NCBI RefSeq assembly: GCF_008932115.1
Contig: NZ_CP044543.1
Coordinates: 3,354,501 to 3,418,500 of the forward strand
From: Bradyrhizobium betae
GTDB taxonomy: Bacteria; Pseudomonadota; Alphaproteobacteria; Rhizobiales; Xanthobacteraceae
Direction of reading: 5' to 3'
Length of the DNA: 64,000 nucleotides
The notes below the pieces were generated by a model. The model was not told the origin of the DNA. It did not search any database and worked only from the letters and a program-made list of their open reading frames with translations. Both the position numbers and the translations under genes were made by a program. Shown here piece by piece: positions 8,478 to 17,040 of the stretch (position 1 is its first letter; the number at the start of each line of letters is the position of its first letter).

Positions 8478-9590
8478 ATGGCGACCCACAAACTGCTGCT
8501 GCTCCCCGGCGACGGTATCGGCCCCGAGGTGATGGGCGAGGTGAAGCGGCTGATCGACTGGTTCAATACGGCCGGGATCGCCAAATTCGAGACCGATACC
8601 GGCCTCGTCGGCGGCTCCGCCTATGACGCGCACAAGGTCTCGATCTCCGAGGGCGACATGGCCAAGGCGCTTGCCGCCGACGCCATCATCTTCGGCGCGG
8701 TCGGCGGTCCCAAATGGGATGCCGTGCCCTACGAGGTTCGCCCCGAAGCCGGCCTCCTGCGTCTGCGCAAGGATCTTGCCCTGTTCGCCAACCTCCGTCC
8801 CGCCGTGTGCTATCCGGCGCTGGCGGATGCCTCGAGCCTGAAGCGCGAGGCGGTCGAGGGTCTCGACATCATGATCGTGCGCGAGCTCACCGGCGGCGTC
8901 TATTTCGGCGAGCCCAAGACCATCACCGATCTCGGCAACGGCCAGAAGCGCGCCATCGATACCCAGGTCTACGACACCTATGAGATCGAGCGCATCGGCC
9001 GCGTCGCCTTCGAGCTTGCCAGGAAGCGCAAGAACAAGGTGACGTCGATGGAGAAGCGCAACGTCATGAAGTCGGGCGTGCTCTGGAACGAGGTCATGAC
9101 GGCGGTTCACAAGCGCGAATACCCCGATGTCACGCTCGAGCATCAGCTCGCCGATTCCGGCGGCATGATGCTGGTGAAGGCGCCGAAGCAGTTCGACGTC
9201 ATCGTGACCGACAATCTGTTCGGCGACATGCTCTCCGACATCGCGGCGATGCTGACCGGATCGCTCGGCATGCTGCCCTCGGCCTCGCTCGGCGAGGTCG
9301 ACGTCAAGAGCAAGAAGCGCAAGGCGCTGTACGAGCCGGTGCACGGTTCGGCGCCCGATATCGCCGGCAAGGGCCTCGCCAATCCGATCGCGATGATCTC
9401 GTCGTTCGGCATGGCGCTGCGCTATTCTTTCGACATGGGCGCGCTCGCCGACAAGGTCGACGCCGCGATCGCGGCGGTGCTCGCCAGCGGTCTTCGCACC
9501 GCCGACATCAAGTCGGAAGGCACCATTTCCGCCTCGACCACGCAGATGGGCGAAGCGATCCTGAAGGAATTGCAGAAGCTGCACGCGTAA
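8478..9590 (+). CDS. leuB: 3-isopropylmalate dehydrogenase
   Basis: Third step of leucine synthesis: oxidative decarboxylation of (2R,3S)-3-isopropylmalate with NAD+, cytosolic homodimer. The 370 residues are full length for the family. Visible motifs are [10 protein letters not shown] near the N-terminus, VGGPKWD, the substrate-binding [15 protein letters not shown] with its arginines, [24 protein letters not shown] for Mg2+ binding, and [18 protein letters not shown] for NAD. ATG 8478 has GAAGGAA upstream. leuC and leuD are about 9-14 kb downstream on the other strand, so the pathway is not one operon here. Confidence 0.96.
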   Translation: MATHKLLLLPGDGIGPEVMGEVKRLIDWFNTAGIAKFETDTGLVGGSAYDAHKVSISEGDMAKALAADAIIFGAVGGPKWDAVPYEVRPEAGLLRLRKDLALFANLRPAVCYPALADASSLKREAVEGLDIMIVRELTGGVYFGEPKTITDLGNGQKRAIDTQVYDTYEIERIGRVAFELARKRKNKVTSMEKRNVMKSGVLWNEVMTAVHKREYPDVTLEHQLADSGGMMLVKAPKQFDVIVTDNLFGDMLSDIAAMLTGSLGMLPSASLGEVDVKSKKRKALYEPVHGSAPDIAGKGLANPIAMISSFGMALRYSFDMGALADKVDAAIAAVLASGLRTADIKSEGTISASTTQMGEAILKELQKLHA

Positions 9591-9606
9591 CGGCAACGCA
9601 GCGCTT

Positions 9607-9746
9607 GTAGGGTGGGTTAGCCTTGCGAATGCGCGAAGCGCAGTTCGCTGGGCGTAACCCACCACTTCTGTCTCCGCGGAAACCAACGAGGTGGGTTACG
9701 CCGCGCCGACTGCGCTTTGCGCAGCCACGCAGCTAACCCGCCCTAC
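9607..9746. repeat. Palindromic intergenic repeat, family D
   Basis: Left end GTAGGGTGGGTTAGCC, right end GCTAACCCGCCCTAC. Inner arms GGCGTAACCCACCACTTC and GAGGTGGGTTACGCC are also inverted. The core GCGAATGCGCGAAGCGCAGT also occurs, inverted, in the copy at 12331. Confidence 0.88.
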
Positions 9747-9764
9747 GGCATCTCTCACAAACAA

Positions 9765-9792
9765 AAATGGCCGGGCTTGAGCCCGGCCATTT
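9765..9792. terminator. Bidirectional hairpin terminator between convergent genes
   Basis: A 13-bp perfect stem AAATGGCCGGGCT / AGCCCGGCCATTT (9765-9777, 9780-9792) with a 2-base TG between the arms. The A/T ends on both sides let it serve leuB on the plus strand and the small secreted protein gene on the minus strand. Confidence 0.75.
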
Positions 9793-9813
9793 GATTCGGT
9801 CGATACGTCCGCT

Positions 9814-10206
9814 TCAGTACAGCGGGAAATTCTGCGGATAGCCGCCGACGTCGGACGGCGGGCTCAACGGCTGGCGATCGAGCGGGCGGTTGAGGTTTTC
9901 GCGGGCGAAGGACGGATAACCGACGGCCGGCGGGAAGGCGTAGTCGGAGAACTTGCGGTCGCCCGGATTGACCTCGGTGCCGCCATCGAGCCAGGAGCGC
10001 TTGCTCACATAGAGGCGGGTGCGGCCCTGCTGATAGACCGCGTTGGGGCCGGTCGGGCCGTAATAGTGGCGGCCGCTGTCATAGCGCTGCTTCTTGGTGT
10101 CGGCCGAGGCAGGCGTCGCGAAGCCCAAAGAAGCGGTCATGGCAATCGCGGCGCCCGCCGCAAGCCAGGTCGCCAATTTGTTCGCGGCAGAGAAATTCGA
10201 GCTCAT
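9814..10206 (-). CDS. Hypothetical exported protein
   Basis: Small protein of 130 residues, function unknown. Residues 1-35 look like a Sec signal peptide (WLAAGAAIAMTASLGFA then ATPASAD). The mature part is rich in Tyr, Pro, Gly and Arg (GRHYYGPTGPN, AFPPAVGYPSF) with no recognised domain. ATG 10206 is preferred to the ORF start 7 codons upstream because AAGGGGACGTG precedes it. Single gene; it converges on leuB across a shared terminator. Confidence 0.8.
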   Translation of the reverse strand: MSSNFSAANKLATWLAAGAAIAMTASLGFATPASADTKKQRYDSGRHYYGPTGPNAVYQQGRTRLYVSKRSWLDGGTEVNPGDRKFSDYAFPPAVGYPSFARENLNRPLDRQPLSPPSDVGGYPQNFPLY

Positions 10207-10375
10207 CACGTCCCCTTCAGGCGGCACGCCGCCAGTCGATATCGTCCCATACTAGCCCGGCCGGGGTCTCCGCAACTAGGTCAATTGGGTCACACCAGCG
10301 CGGAATAATCGTGCGCGCCGGCAAAAGTTGCATCAATACCAGCCACTTGAGCTTGATGCAGGAGCTTGACGAAAG

Positions 10376-11170
10376 TCAAAGCGCGCCGCGCAATTGCGCG
10401 TTCGCGGCGCCCAGCAGCCAGTCCGACGAGCTCACGGGGTCGCAGCCCCCGCGCCTGAGTTCGGCATGGGCGAACAATTCCGCCAGTTTCGGCTCATTGC
10501 CGGAGGTCAGCAGCGTCAGCCGGTTCAGCGTGCAGGCGACTGCCGCGCGCCGCGCGGGCAGGGTGTCGCCCTGACAGGTGAACCCGGAGATCTGGAGCGG
10601 CGGCTCCTCGCTGCGCTTGAGGTAGCCGAGGCAGGCGTGGGTCCCGTCCGCTGTATCGGTTGGCCGGAACAGGGCGACGGGGCCAAATTTGGTGTCGATC
10701 AGGCCGGCCTGCTCGAGCGGGGTGGCCGCACCCAGTCCCATCTGGATGACCAGATCCGCCGTCGCCGGACGGGCCACGTCGAATTCGCCGCCCTCGCGGT
10801 AGATCTCGAGCTCGGCAACGGGCCTGTTGGCCTCGCCGGCCCAGCGCATCACATCCCGGCGGCCGCCTTCGGGATGCCGAAGGATGATGTAAGAGGCTGT
10901 TTTTTCTGATGAATCGAGCCGGCTGAGGGCGAAGGCCGGGTGCGAGCGGGAGGCCTCACTCCACCCCGGCTTGTCCGCGGGTTCATCGTCGCCCAGGCTG
11001 GGCAACTGGCCGAACGCCGCAAGCGCGAGGATGGCAAACAAGGCGAGCGTCCCCACATAGGCGAACAGGCGCGCCAGCGTGCCGACGACCTCGTCGGCGA
11101 AGGCTGCGAGCGCCAGATGGATGGCGGTCCTGGTGGGGCGAACGGCCATACTGGCCTCAGGCGACTGCAT
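10376..11170 (-). CDS. Hypothetical membrane-anchored protein
   Basis: Protein of about 264 residues that I do not recognise. One transmembrane segment lies in the N-terminal region (LFAYVGTLALFAILALAAFG), and the remaining ~200 residues are probably outside the cytoplasm. Cysteines (HACLGYL, FTCQGD, VACTLN, GGCDPVSS) could form disulfides there. The start is uncertain: ATG 11170 is used here, 11149 (MAVRPTRT) and 11194 are alternatives. It is divergent from asd. Confidence 0.7.
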   Translation of the reverse strand: MQSPEASMAVRPTRTAIHLALAAFADEVVGTLARLFAYVGTLALFAILALAAFGQLPSLGDDEPADKPGWSEASRSHPAFALSRLDSSEKTASYIILRHPEGGRRDVMRWAGEANRPVAELEIYREGGEFDVARPATADLVIQMGLGAATPLEQAGLIDTKFGPVALFRPTDTADGTHACLGYLKRSEEPPLQISGFTCQGDTLPARRAAVACTLNRLTLLTSGNEPKLAELFAHAELRRGGCDPVSSSDWLLGAANAQLRGAL

Positions 11171-11286
11171 CCACGGCCTTCGGGCAGGGTCCAACGTTGT
11201 CTTGAGGCCGGTTCTCGCATAGAAGCGCTGCTCTTCCTGTTTAAGCGTCAGCTTCAGGAACGGGCTTTTTCATCGGAGAGTGAACG

Positions 11287-12321
11287 ATGGGTTACAAAGT
11301 CGCAGTCGTCGGCGCGACCGGCAATGTCGGACGGGAAATGCTCAACATTCTGGATGAGCGCAAATTTCCCGCGGACGAGGTCGTGGCCCTGGCGTCACGC
11401 CGCAGCGTCGGCGTCGAGGTCTCCTACGGCGACCGCACCCTGAAGTGCAAGGCGCTCGAGCATTACGACTTCTCCGACGTCGACATCTGCCTGATGTCGG
11501 CGGGCGGCTCGGTGTCGAAGGAATGGTCGCCGAAGATCGGCGCCGCCGGCACGGTCGTGATCGACAACTCGTCCGCCTGGCGCATGGATCCGGACGTGCC
11601 GTTGATCGTGCCTGAGGTGAACGCGGACGCGGCGGCGGGCTTCAAGACGAAGAACATCATCGCCAATCCGAACTGCTCGACCGCGCAGCTCGTGGTCGCG
11701 CTGAAGCCGCTGCACGACAAGGCGACGATCAAGCGCGTCGTGGTTTCGACCTATCAATCGGTGTCGGGCGCCGGCAAGGATGCGATGGACGAATTGTTCT
11801 CGCAGACCAAGGCCGTCTACACCAACCAGGAGCTGGTCAACAATAAATTCCCCAAGCGCATCGCCTTCAACGTCATTCCCCAGATCGACGTCTTCATGGA
11901 GGACGGCTACACCAAGGAAGAGTGGAAGATGATGGCGGAGACCAAGAAGATTCTTGATCCCAAGATCAAGCTCTCCGCGACCTGCGTGCGCGTGCCGGTG
12001 TTCGTCGGCCACTCCGAGGCCGTCAACATCGAGTTCGAGAATCCGATCAGTGCGGATGAAGCGCGCGACATCCTGCGCAAGGCGCCCGGCTGCCTCGTCA
12101 TCGACAAGCAGGAGCCCGGCGGCTACGCCACGCCGTATGAAGCCGCCGGCGAGGACGCCACTTACATCAGCCGCATCCGCGAGGACGCGACGGTGGAGAA
12201 CGGTCTCGTGCTGTGGTGCGTGTCCGACAATCTGCGCAAGGGCGCCGCGCTGAACGCGATCCAGATCGCTGAAGTGCTGATCAATCGCAAGCTGATCAGC
12301 GCGAAGAAGAAGGCGGCCTGA
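11287..12321 (+). CDS. asd: Aspartate-semialdehyde dehydrogenase
   Basis: Converts L-aspartyl-4-phosphate to L-aspartate-4-semialdehyde with NADPH, the branch enzyme to lysine/diaminopimelate, threonine and methionine. 344 residues, full length. Motifs: VVGATGNVGREML for NADP binding at the N-terminus, the catalytic C130 in NPNCSTAQL, and the second-domain motif VPVFVGHSEAVNIEF with the active-site histidine. GGAGAG lies 7 bases upstream of ATG 11287. dapF for the same diaminopimelate branch is at 30219. Confidence 0.96.
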   Translation: MGYKVAVVGATGNVGREMLNILDERKFPADEVVALASRRSVGVEVSYGDRTLKCKALEHYDFSDVDICLMSAGGSVSKEWSPKIGAAGTVVIDNSSAWRMDPDVPLIVPEVNADAAAGFKTKNIIANPNCSTAQLVVALKPLHDKATIKRVVVSTYQSVSGAGKDAMDELFSQTKAVYTNQELVNNKFPKRIAFNVIPQIDVFMEDGYTKEEWKMMAETKKILDPKIKLSATCVRVPVFVGHSEAVNIEFENPISADEARDILRKAPGCLVIDKQEPGGYATPYEAAGEDATYISRIREDATVENGLVLWCVSDNLRKGAALNAIQIAEVLINRKLISAKKKAA

Positions 12322-12330
12322 GAAAAGAAT

Positions 12331-12445
12331 GTAGGGTGGGTTAGCCGAAGGCGTAACCCACCACTTCCGTCGCTGCGGAATGAGAAGAGGTGGGTTACGC
12401 CCAGCGAACTGCGCTTCGCGCATTCGCAAGGCTAACCCACCCTAC
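12331..12445. repeat. Palindromic intergenic repeat, family D
   Basis: Starts GTAGGGTGGGTTAGCC and ends GGCTAACCCACCCTAC; the inner arms GGCGTAACCCACCACTTC and GAGGTGGGTTACGCC are inverted too. It sits between the convergent ends of asd and the carbonic anhydrase gene, 4 bases from the latter's stop codon. Confidence 0.9.
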
Positions 12446-12449
12446 GAAG

Positions 12450-13094
12450 TTACGCCGCGCCCCGCACGCTCTTGAATTCCTTGCTCGTCTTGTCCAGCAC
12501 GAACAGCGATCCCTCCGCGACGCCGAAATAGGCGCCGTGGGTCTGCATCTGGCCTGACTCCACCGCCTTCTGCACGAACGGGAAGGTCATCAGGTTCTCC
12601 AGGCTGCGGAACACCGCGGCCTTCTCGATGCGCTCGACGAACTGCGCCATGGTCTCGCGGTCGCGCTGCTCGACCACCTCGCCCGGCTTGATGAACATCT
12701 GCATCCATTTGCCGATGAAGTCGCCCGGCGTGAGCGGCTCGATCTTGTCGACGAAGGCGCGGATGCCGCCGCACTGCGCGTGCCCGAGCACCACGATGTG
12801 CTTCACCTTCAGCACCGTCACGGCATATTCCAGCGCGGCCGAGACGCCATGCGCGTTGCCGTCGGGCTGATACACCGGCACCAGATTGGCGATGTTGCGA
12901 ACGACGAACAATTCGCCCGGGCCGACGTCGAAGATCACTTCGGGCGATACGCGGCTGTCGCAGCAGCCGATCACCATCACTTCCGGGAACTGCCCCTTCA
13001 CCGACAGTTCGCGATAGCGGGTCTGCTCGGTCGGCAGCCGCTGGGTGGCGAAGGCCTGGTAGCCTTCCAGCAAATACTCAGGGAATGTGATCAT
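12450..13094 (-). CDS. Beta-class carbonic anhydrase
   Basis: Zinc enzyme interconverting CO2 and bicarbonate, cytosolic, 214 residues. The beta-class motifs are both present: CxDxR as C44-C-D46-S-R48, and HxxC as H105-A-Q-C108 followed by GG. DVGPGELFVVRNIAN is the typical intervening block. Full length for the prokaryotic clade. It is a single gene; bicarbonate supply for carboxylases is the usual role of such enzymes. Confidence 0.94.
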   Translation of the reverse strand: MITFPEYLLEGYQAFATQRLPTEQTRYRELSVKGQFPEVMVIGCCDSRVSPEVIFDVGPGELFVVRNIANLVPVYQPDGNAHGVSAALEYAVTVLKVKHIVVLGHAQCGGIRAFVDKIEPLTPGDFIGKWMQMFIKPGEVVEQRDRETMAQFVERIEKAAVFRSLENLMTFPFVQKAVESGQMQTHGAYFGVAEGSLFVLDKTSKEFKSVRGAA

Positions 13095-13174
13095 GGCCTA
13101 TGCCTAACCATAGACCGCAGGGACGAACAAGCCTTTCGAACAGGCATGCCAGATGCTATCGGCTTGGCTTGTCG

Positions 13175-13230
13175 TTTGAGCATGATCCTTTCGGAAAACC
13201 GCCGCACACTTTTCCGGGCTCATGCTTCAG
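13175..13230. repeat. Rhizobial 'GAGCATGATC' palindromic repeat, family F
   Basis: TGAGCATGATCC...TTTCGGAAAA on the left is matched by ACTTTTCCGG...CTCATGCTT on the right around a short GC loop. From general knowledge, this sequence type is very common between genes in Rhizobiales genomes. It lies upstream of the CoA ester lyase, 34 bases before its start. Confidence 0.75.
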
Positions 13231-13263
13231 AATGCACCCGAGGAAACCGGAAGGAACGCTTGC

Positions 13264-14145
13264 ATGACCCGCCCGCGCCGCAGCCATCTGTTCATGCCCG
13301 GCTCCAATCCGCGCGCGCTGGAAAAAGCGCGAAATCTGGCCGCCGACGGCCTGATCCTGGATCTGGAGGATTCCGTCGCCCCCGACGCCAAGGCGGCGGC
13401 ACGCGACGGGATCGCGGCCGCGATCGCGGCCAAGGGGTTCGGCAAGCGCGAGGTCCTGATCCGGACCAACGGTCTCGATACGCAATGGTGGGCCGAGGAC
13501 GTCGCGATGGCTGCCAAGGCCTCGCCGGACGGCATCCTGGTTCCAAAAGTTTCAAGCATCGAAGATCTCCAGACCATCGGCCGCGATCTCGCTGAGCTCG
13601 GCGCCGCGCCGACCGTGAAGGTCTGGGCCATGATCGAGACCGCGCGCGCGGTGTTGCATGCCGAGGAGCTGGCCGCGGCCGGCCGCGATCCGAAAACGCG
13701 CTTGTCAGGCTTCGTGTTCGGCCCGAACGATATCTCGCGCGAGACCCGGATCAAGATGCTGCCCGGCCGCGCCGCGATGGTCCCGATGATCACCCACTGC
13801 ATCCTGGCGACGCGCGCTGCCGGCCTCGAGATTCTCGACGGCCCCTACAGCGACATCAACAATCCCGACGGTTTTGCCACCGAATGCGCGCAGGGCCGTG
13901 ACCTCGGTTTCGATGGCAAGACGCTGATCCACCCCTCGCAGATCGACGCCTGCAACGCGATCTTCACGCCGCCCGAAGAGGACATCGCGCGTGCGCGAAA
14001 AATCATCGCGGCGTTCGAGCTGCCGGAAAACGTCTCGCGTGGTGCGATCCGGCTCGACGGCGCGATGGTGGAGCGCCTGCATGCTGACATGGCGAGGCGC
14101 ACGATCGAAATCGCGGACGCGATCGCTGCGATGGGGAAGGTGTAA
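13264..14145 (+). CDS. HpcH/HpaI aldolase/citrate lyase family, CoA ester lyase
   Basis: CitE-like (beta/alpha)8-barrel lyase of 293 residues that probably cleaves or forms a C-C bond in a CoA ester such as malyl-CoA or citramalyl-CoA. Motifs: RSHLFMPGSNPRALEKA for CoA binding at the N-terminus, DLEDSVAP for Mg2+ binding, an arginine in VLIRTNG, MIETARAVL, and DGPYSDINN with GKTLIHPSQI near the C-terminus. GGAAGGAA precedes ATG 13264, which rejects the longer frame. Substrate specificity cannot be settled from sequence. Confidence 0.88.
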   Translation: MTRPRRSHLFMPGSNPRALEKARNLAADGLILDLEDSVAPDAKAAARDGIAAAIAAKGFGKREVLIRTNGLDTQWWAEDVAMAAKASPDGILVPKVSSIEDLQTIGRDLAELGAAPTVKVWAMIETARAVLHAEELAAAGRDPKTRLSGFVFGPNDISRETRIKMLPGRAAMVPMITHCILATRAAGLEILDGPYSDINNPDGFATECAQGRDLGFDGKTLIHPSQIDACNAIFTPPEEDIARARKIIAAFELPENVSRGAIRLDGAMVERLHADMARRTIEIADAIAAMGKV

Positions 14146-14155
14146 CGGGCTTCGT

Positions 14156-14911
14156 TCAGATTGTTTGCCCGCCGGACACCTCGATACGTTGCGCCGTGAC
14201 CCAGCGGTTGTCAGCACCAAGAAGGCTCGCAACCATCGGCCCGATGTCATCGGGAAGGCCGACGCGGCCGAGCGCGGTCATCTGCGCAAACTGCTTGTTC
14301 AGATCGGGCATGTCCCGGACGGCGCCGCCGAGAAAGTCGGTCTCGATCGCGCCCGGCGCGACGACGTTGGCCGTGATACCACGGCCGCCGAACTCCCTGG
14401 CCATATAGACCGTCAGAACCTCGATGGCGCCCTTCGCAGCGGCATAGGCGGAGAAACCCGGGAACGACACACGCGTCAGACCGCTGGAGAAGTTGATGAT
14501 CCGCCCTGAGTCGGCCAAGAGCGGCAACAGGGCCTGCGTCAGAAAGAACGGCCCCTTGACGTGCGTGTCGAAGAGGTCGTCGAATTGCTGCTCCGTCGTC
14601 TCTGCGATGCCTGCCATCTCGCCTTGACCGGCATTGTTGACGAGATGATCGAACGTCGCCGCGCCCCAATGCTCCGCCAGGGCGGATCGAACCTTTGCGA
14701 CGAAATCGGGAAAGGTCGAGATGGAGGTGACGTCAAGCTCGAGCGCGACGGCCTTGCGACCAAGCGCCTCGATCTCGGCGATGACTTCGCGGGTGGCGGC
14801 TGCCCCGCTGCGATAGGTCAAGATGACGTCGCCGCCGTGACGTGCGATGGCGAGCGCTGTATTGCGGCCAAGGCCCCGGCTGGCGCCGGTGACGAGAGAA
14901 ATGGTGGGCAT
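14156..14911 (-). CDS. SDR family oxidoreductase
   Basis: Short-chain dehydrogenase of 251 residues. TGASRGLG near residue 8, NNAG, the serine in NFSSGLT and the Y-x-x-x-K pair in SAYAAAKGA are all present; the C-terminus IEVSGGQTI is typical. It is convergent with the CoA ester lyase (10 bases apart) and divergent from an AraC regulator 191 bases away, which suggests that the AraC protein controls it. Confidence 0.9.
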   Translation of the reverse strand: MPTISLVTGASRGLGRNTALAIARHGGDVILTYRSGAAATREVIAEIEALGRKAVALELDVTSISTFPDFVAKVRSALAEHWGAATFDHLVNNAGQGEMAGIAETTEQQFDDLFDTHVKGPFFLTQALLPLLADSGRIINFSSGLTRVSFPGFSAYAAAKGAIEVLTVYMAREFGGRGITANVVAPGAIETDFLGGAVRDMPDLNKQFAQMTALGRVGLPDDIGPMVASLLGADNRWVTAQRIEVSGGQTI

Positions 14912-15102
14912 CGGAATTCCCGTGGAGAGTTGCGGTAAGCTCTATTTGCCCGCGATCGGTCGTCCGATGTTGCCGGATCCTCGGATAGTCTTGCCCAACA
15001 CTCTGGAATACGGCTGCGGCAGACTTGCCCAAAACTCCTGCTTTTCTGCCTGATCGACCGGTGCCGATTGCTCGCGCGCCGGGCTCGGCTTAAAATTGGC
15101 GG

Positions 15103-15996
15103 GTGACCGAACCGCTGCTCCAGATCGCCAGTCGTTATTCCGCGGCTCACGCCGACGACAAGGGCATCGCCTCCACTCCCTTCGCCGGAATCTCGATCGT
15201 TCGCGAGACCGCGCCGAGCGCACTCCTATACGCGATCTCCAAGCCTCTGGTCGCACTGGTCCTGCAGGGCGCCAAACGTGTCGCAACCGGCCGGACGTCC
15301 CTCGACTTCGGTGCAGGTGATTCGTTGCTGATCGCGAGCGACGTACCGACGGTAAGCCAGATCACGCGCGCGACGACGTCCGCTCCGTATCTGTCGCTCG
15401 TCATCGAGCTCGACCCCACCGTCATCGAGGGTCTGGTCGTCGAGATGGGGTCGGTCCCATTCGTTCCGTCTCGGCCGCTGCGAGTCGAGCCGACGGAGCA
15501 GGAGGTCGCGGACGCGGCCCTTCGGCTGCTGCGTCTGATCGATCGTCCCTCAGCCTTGCCGATCTTGCAGGGCCAATTGGTGCGAGAGCTGCATTATTGG
15601 CTGCTGGCCGGCCGGCACGGCGGCGCGATCAGAGCACTCGGCATCGCCGACAGCCATGCGCAACGTATCGGTCGCGCCGTTGCGATCATTCGTGCCGACT
15701 ATGCCAAACCATTGCGCATCGACCGGCTGGCCAAAGCTGCGGGAATGAGTCAGTCGGCGTTTCACCTGCACTTCCGGAGCGTCACGTCGCTGACCCCGCT
15801 CAAGTTCCAGAAACAGCTTCGCCTGATCGAGGCCCGTCGCGCGATGCTGGCCGACGGTGCGCAGATCGCGACCCCGGCTCATCAAGTCGGCTACGAAAGC
15901 GTCACGCAGTTCACGCGGGAATATTCTCGGCTGTTCGGCATGCCGCCGGGGCGCGACATGCGCGAAGCGAAGAGGCGTGTCGAAACTGCAGCGTGA
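15103..15996 (+). CDS. AraC family transcriptional regulator
   Basis: DNA-binding regulator of 297 residues. Residues ~20-190 form an AraC_N type effector domain (PLVALVLQGAKRV, LIASDVPTVSQI); residues ~200-290 hold the double helix-turn-helix (RLAKAAGMSQSAFHLHFRSVT and VGYESVTQFTREYSRLFG). The start is the GTG at 15103. It is divergent from the SDR gene at 14156-14911, a common repressor/activator and target layout. Its effector is unknown. Confidence 0.88.
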   Translation: MTEPLLQIASRYSAAHADDKGIASTPFAGISIVRETAPSALLYAISKPLVALVLQGAKRVATGRTSLDFGAGDSLLIASDVPTVSQITRATTSAPYLSLVIELDPTVIEGLVVEMGSVPFVPSRPLRVEPTEQEVADAALRLLRLIDRPSALPILQGQLVRELHYWLLAGRHGGAIRALGIADSHAQRIGRAVAIIRADYAKPLRIDRLAKAAGMSQSAFHLHFRSVTSLTPLKFQKQLRLIEARRAMLADGAQIATPAHQVGYESVTQFTREYSRLFGMPPGRDMREAKRRVETAA

Positions 15997-16000
15997 AGGG

Positions 16001-16110
16001 GTATTGGCGCAATAGCCGCGGTCATTCTCCGCAGTGGCGCCACGCAGAGATCGCGGTGGCGCTTCATTCCCTCGTCTCGGCCGCCTCGGCCTGTGTGATG
16101 TCATGCACAT
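16001..16110 (-). pseudogene. Probable remnant of a DUF6455-type gene
   Basis: Plus-strand bases 16004-16032 match 16541-16569, part of the intact DUF6455 gene on the minus strand, at 27 of 29 positions. In the same frame the remnant reads ATAENDRGYCAN where the intact gene reads GTAAENYHGYCAN. The upstream cysteine cluster is missing, and the frame runs on into the antisense of the AraC gene. This looks like a decayed partial duplicate. Confidence 0.5.
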
Positions 16111-16184
16111 TCATCCGCGGCGATGTCGAGCATGATCCCATTCACGCGCTGCACGGTGCAGCTCAAGAAAACGGGATAACAACC

Positions 16185-16421
16185 ATGACCTCTCGCGTCG
16201 CGCTTTTTGCCCTCGCTGCCATCCTCGGCTTCGGCTCGCTGGTCGGCTCCACCTCCAGCTCGCACGCCTACACCACGGATCTTCGCTGGGCCAGCAATAC
16301 AGGCTATGTCAATTGCGTGCAGGGCGTGAACCAGCGCGGGCAGGCGATGCGCCCCCAAATGCGCGGCGCGTACGTGGCGGAAAACACCGGCCGCTGCAAC
16401 AAGATGTTTTACGGTCGCTAA
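16185..16421 (+). CDS. Small secreted hypothetical protein
   Basis: 78-residue protein, function unknown. Residues 1-29 are a clear signal peptide (RVALFALAAILGFGSLVG, then SHAYTT). The mature peptide of about 50 residues has two cysteines (VNCVQG, GRCNKM), which could form a disulfide. The ATG at 16185 begins the signal peptide; the long upstream frame is antisense and out of context. Flanked by the DUF6455 remnant and the intact DUF6455 gene. Confidence 0.75.
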   Translation: MTSRVALFALAAILGFGSLVGSTSSSHAYTTDLRWASNTGYVNCVQGVNQRGQAMRPQMRGAYVAENTGRCNKMFYGR

Positions 16422-16491
16422 GCTCAGTCTCGTTCCCTGGTTTAGCGCATCGATCGCCCGCTGCGTGCGGGCGATTCGTTTTGCAGATAAC

Positions 16492-16911
16492 TCAGTGCGG
16501 CGCGCCGCCTGCGCGATCGAGCGATTCCAGCGTCGACGCGTTGGCGCAATAGCCGTGGTAATTCTCCGCGGCGGTGCCGTCGGCGAGGTCGCGATCGCAC
16601 TGCGCCTTGTGCGCGCAGAGCGAACAGACCCGTTCCATGTCGCGCAGCAACAGCGGCTGTACGCGGCCGAGATGCTCTTCGCTGATGCCGAGTTGTTCCA
16701 GCATTTTCGGCAGCTCGTCGGCGGCGTGCCGACCGTGTCGGACCAGTTCTTCGAGATCGTCAGGCGCGATCCTGAGATCGCCTGCGATCCGATCGAACTC
16801 GGAGCGGTCGAGTTGCCGCATCTCGTTCAGCTCACGGCGATGCTTCAGCCACGCGGCAAAGGACTCGATGAGGTCCTGGACGATGGGATAAGGCCTGCTT
16901 GCTGTGCTCAT
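16492..16911 (-). CDS. DUF6455 family protein
   Basis: 139-residue cytosolic protein. The N-terminal half is helical and charged; the C-terminal half holds the DUF6455 signature of cysteines, CSLCAHKAQC followed 16 residues later by the cysteine of YHGYCAN, a pattern that could bind a metal. The function of the family is unknown. The start at 16911 is chosen because GGAG lies 7 bases upstream; the ORF could begin 4 codons earlier. A decayed partial copy is about 500 bases away. Confidence 0.78.
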   Translation of the reverse strand: MSTASRPYPIVQDLIESFAAWLKHRRELNEMRQLDRSEFDRIAGDLRIAPDDLEELVRHGRHAADELPKMLEQLGISEEHLGRVQPLLLRDMERVCSLCAHKAQCDRDLADGTAAENYHGYCANASTLESLDRAGGAPH

Positions 16912-17040
16912 GATGAGCTCCATTCGATCAGCGGAACTGGAGCCAGATTAGGCACAATGATGCAGGAGCGCGTTGCGCTGGATCAAAGCCGTGTTCATGC
17001 TTGCGGTGACGGCAGAGGCCCCGGAAGTTCGTGGCGAGGC

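Noticed and set aside
10386..10399. CGCGCAATTGCGCG as another copy of the 16-bp palindrome
   Set aside because: It lies within the coding end of the gene at 10376 and lacks the outer GT/AC bases and the repeat context.
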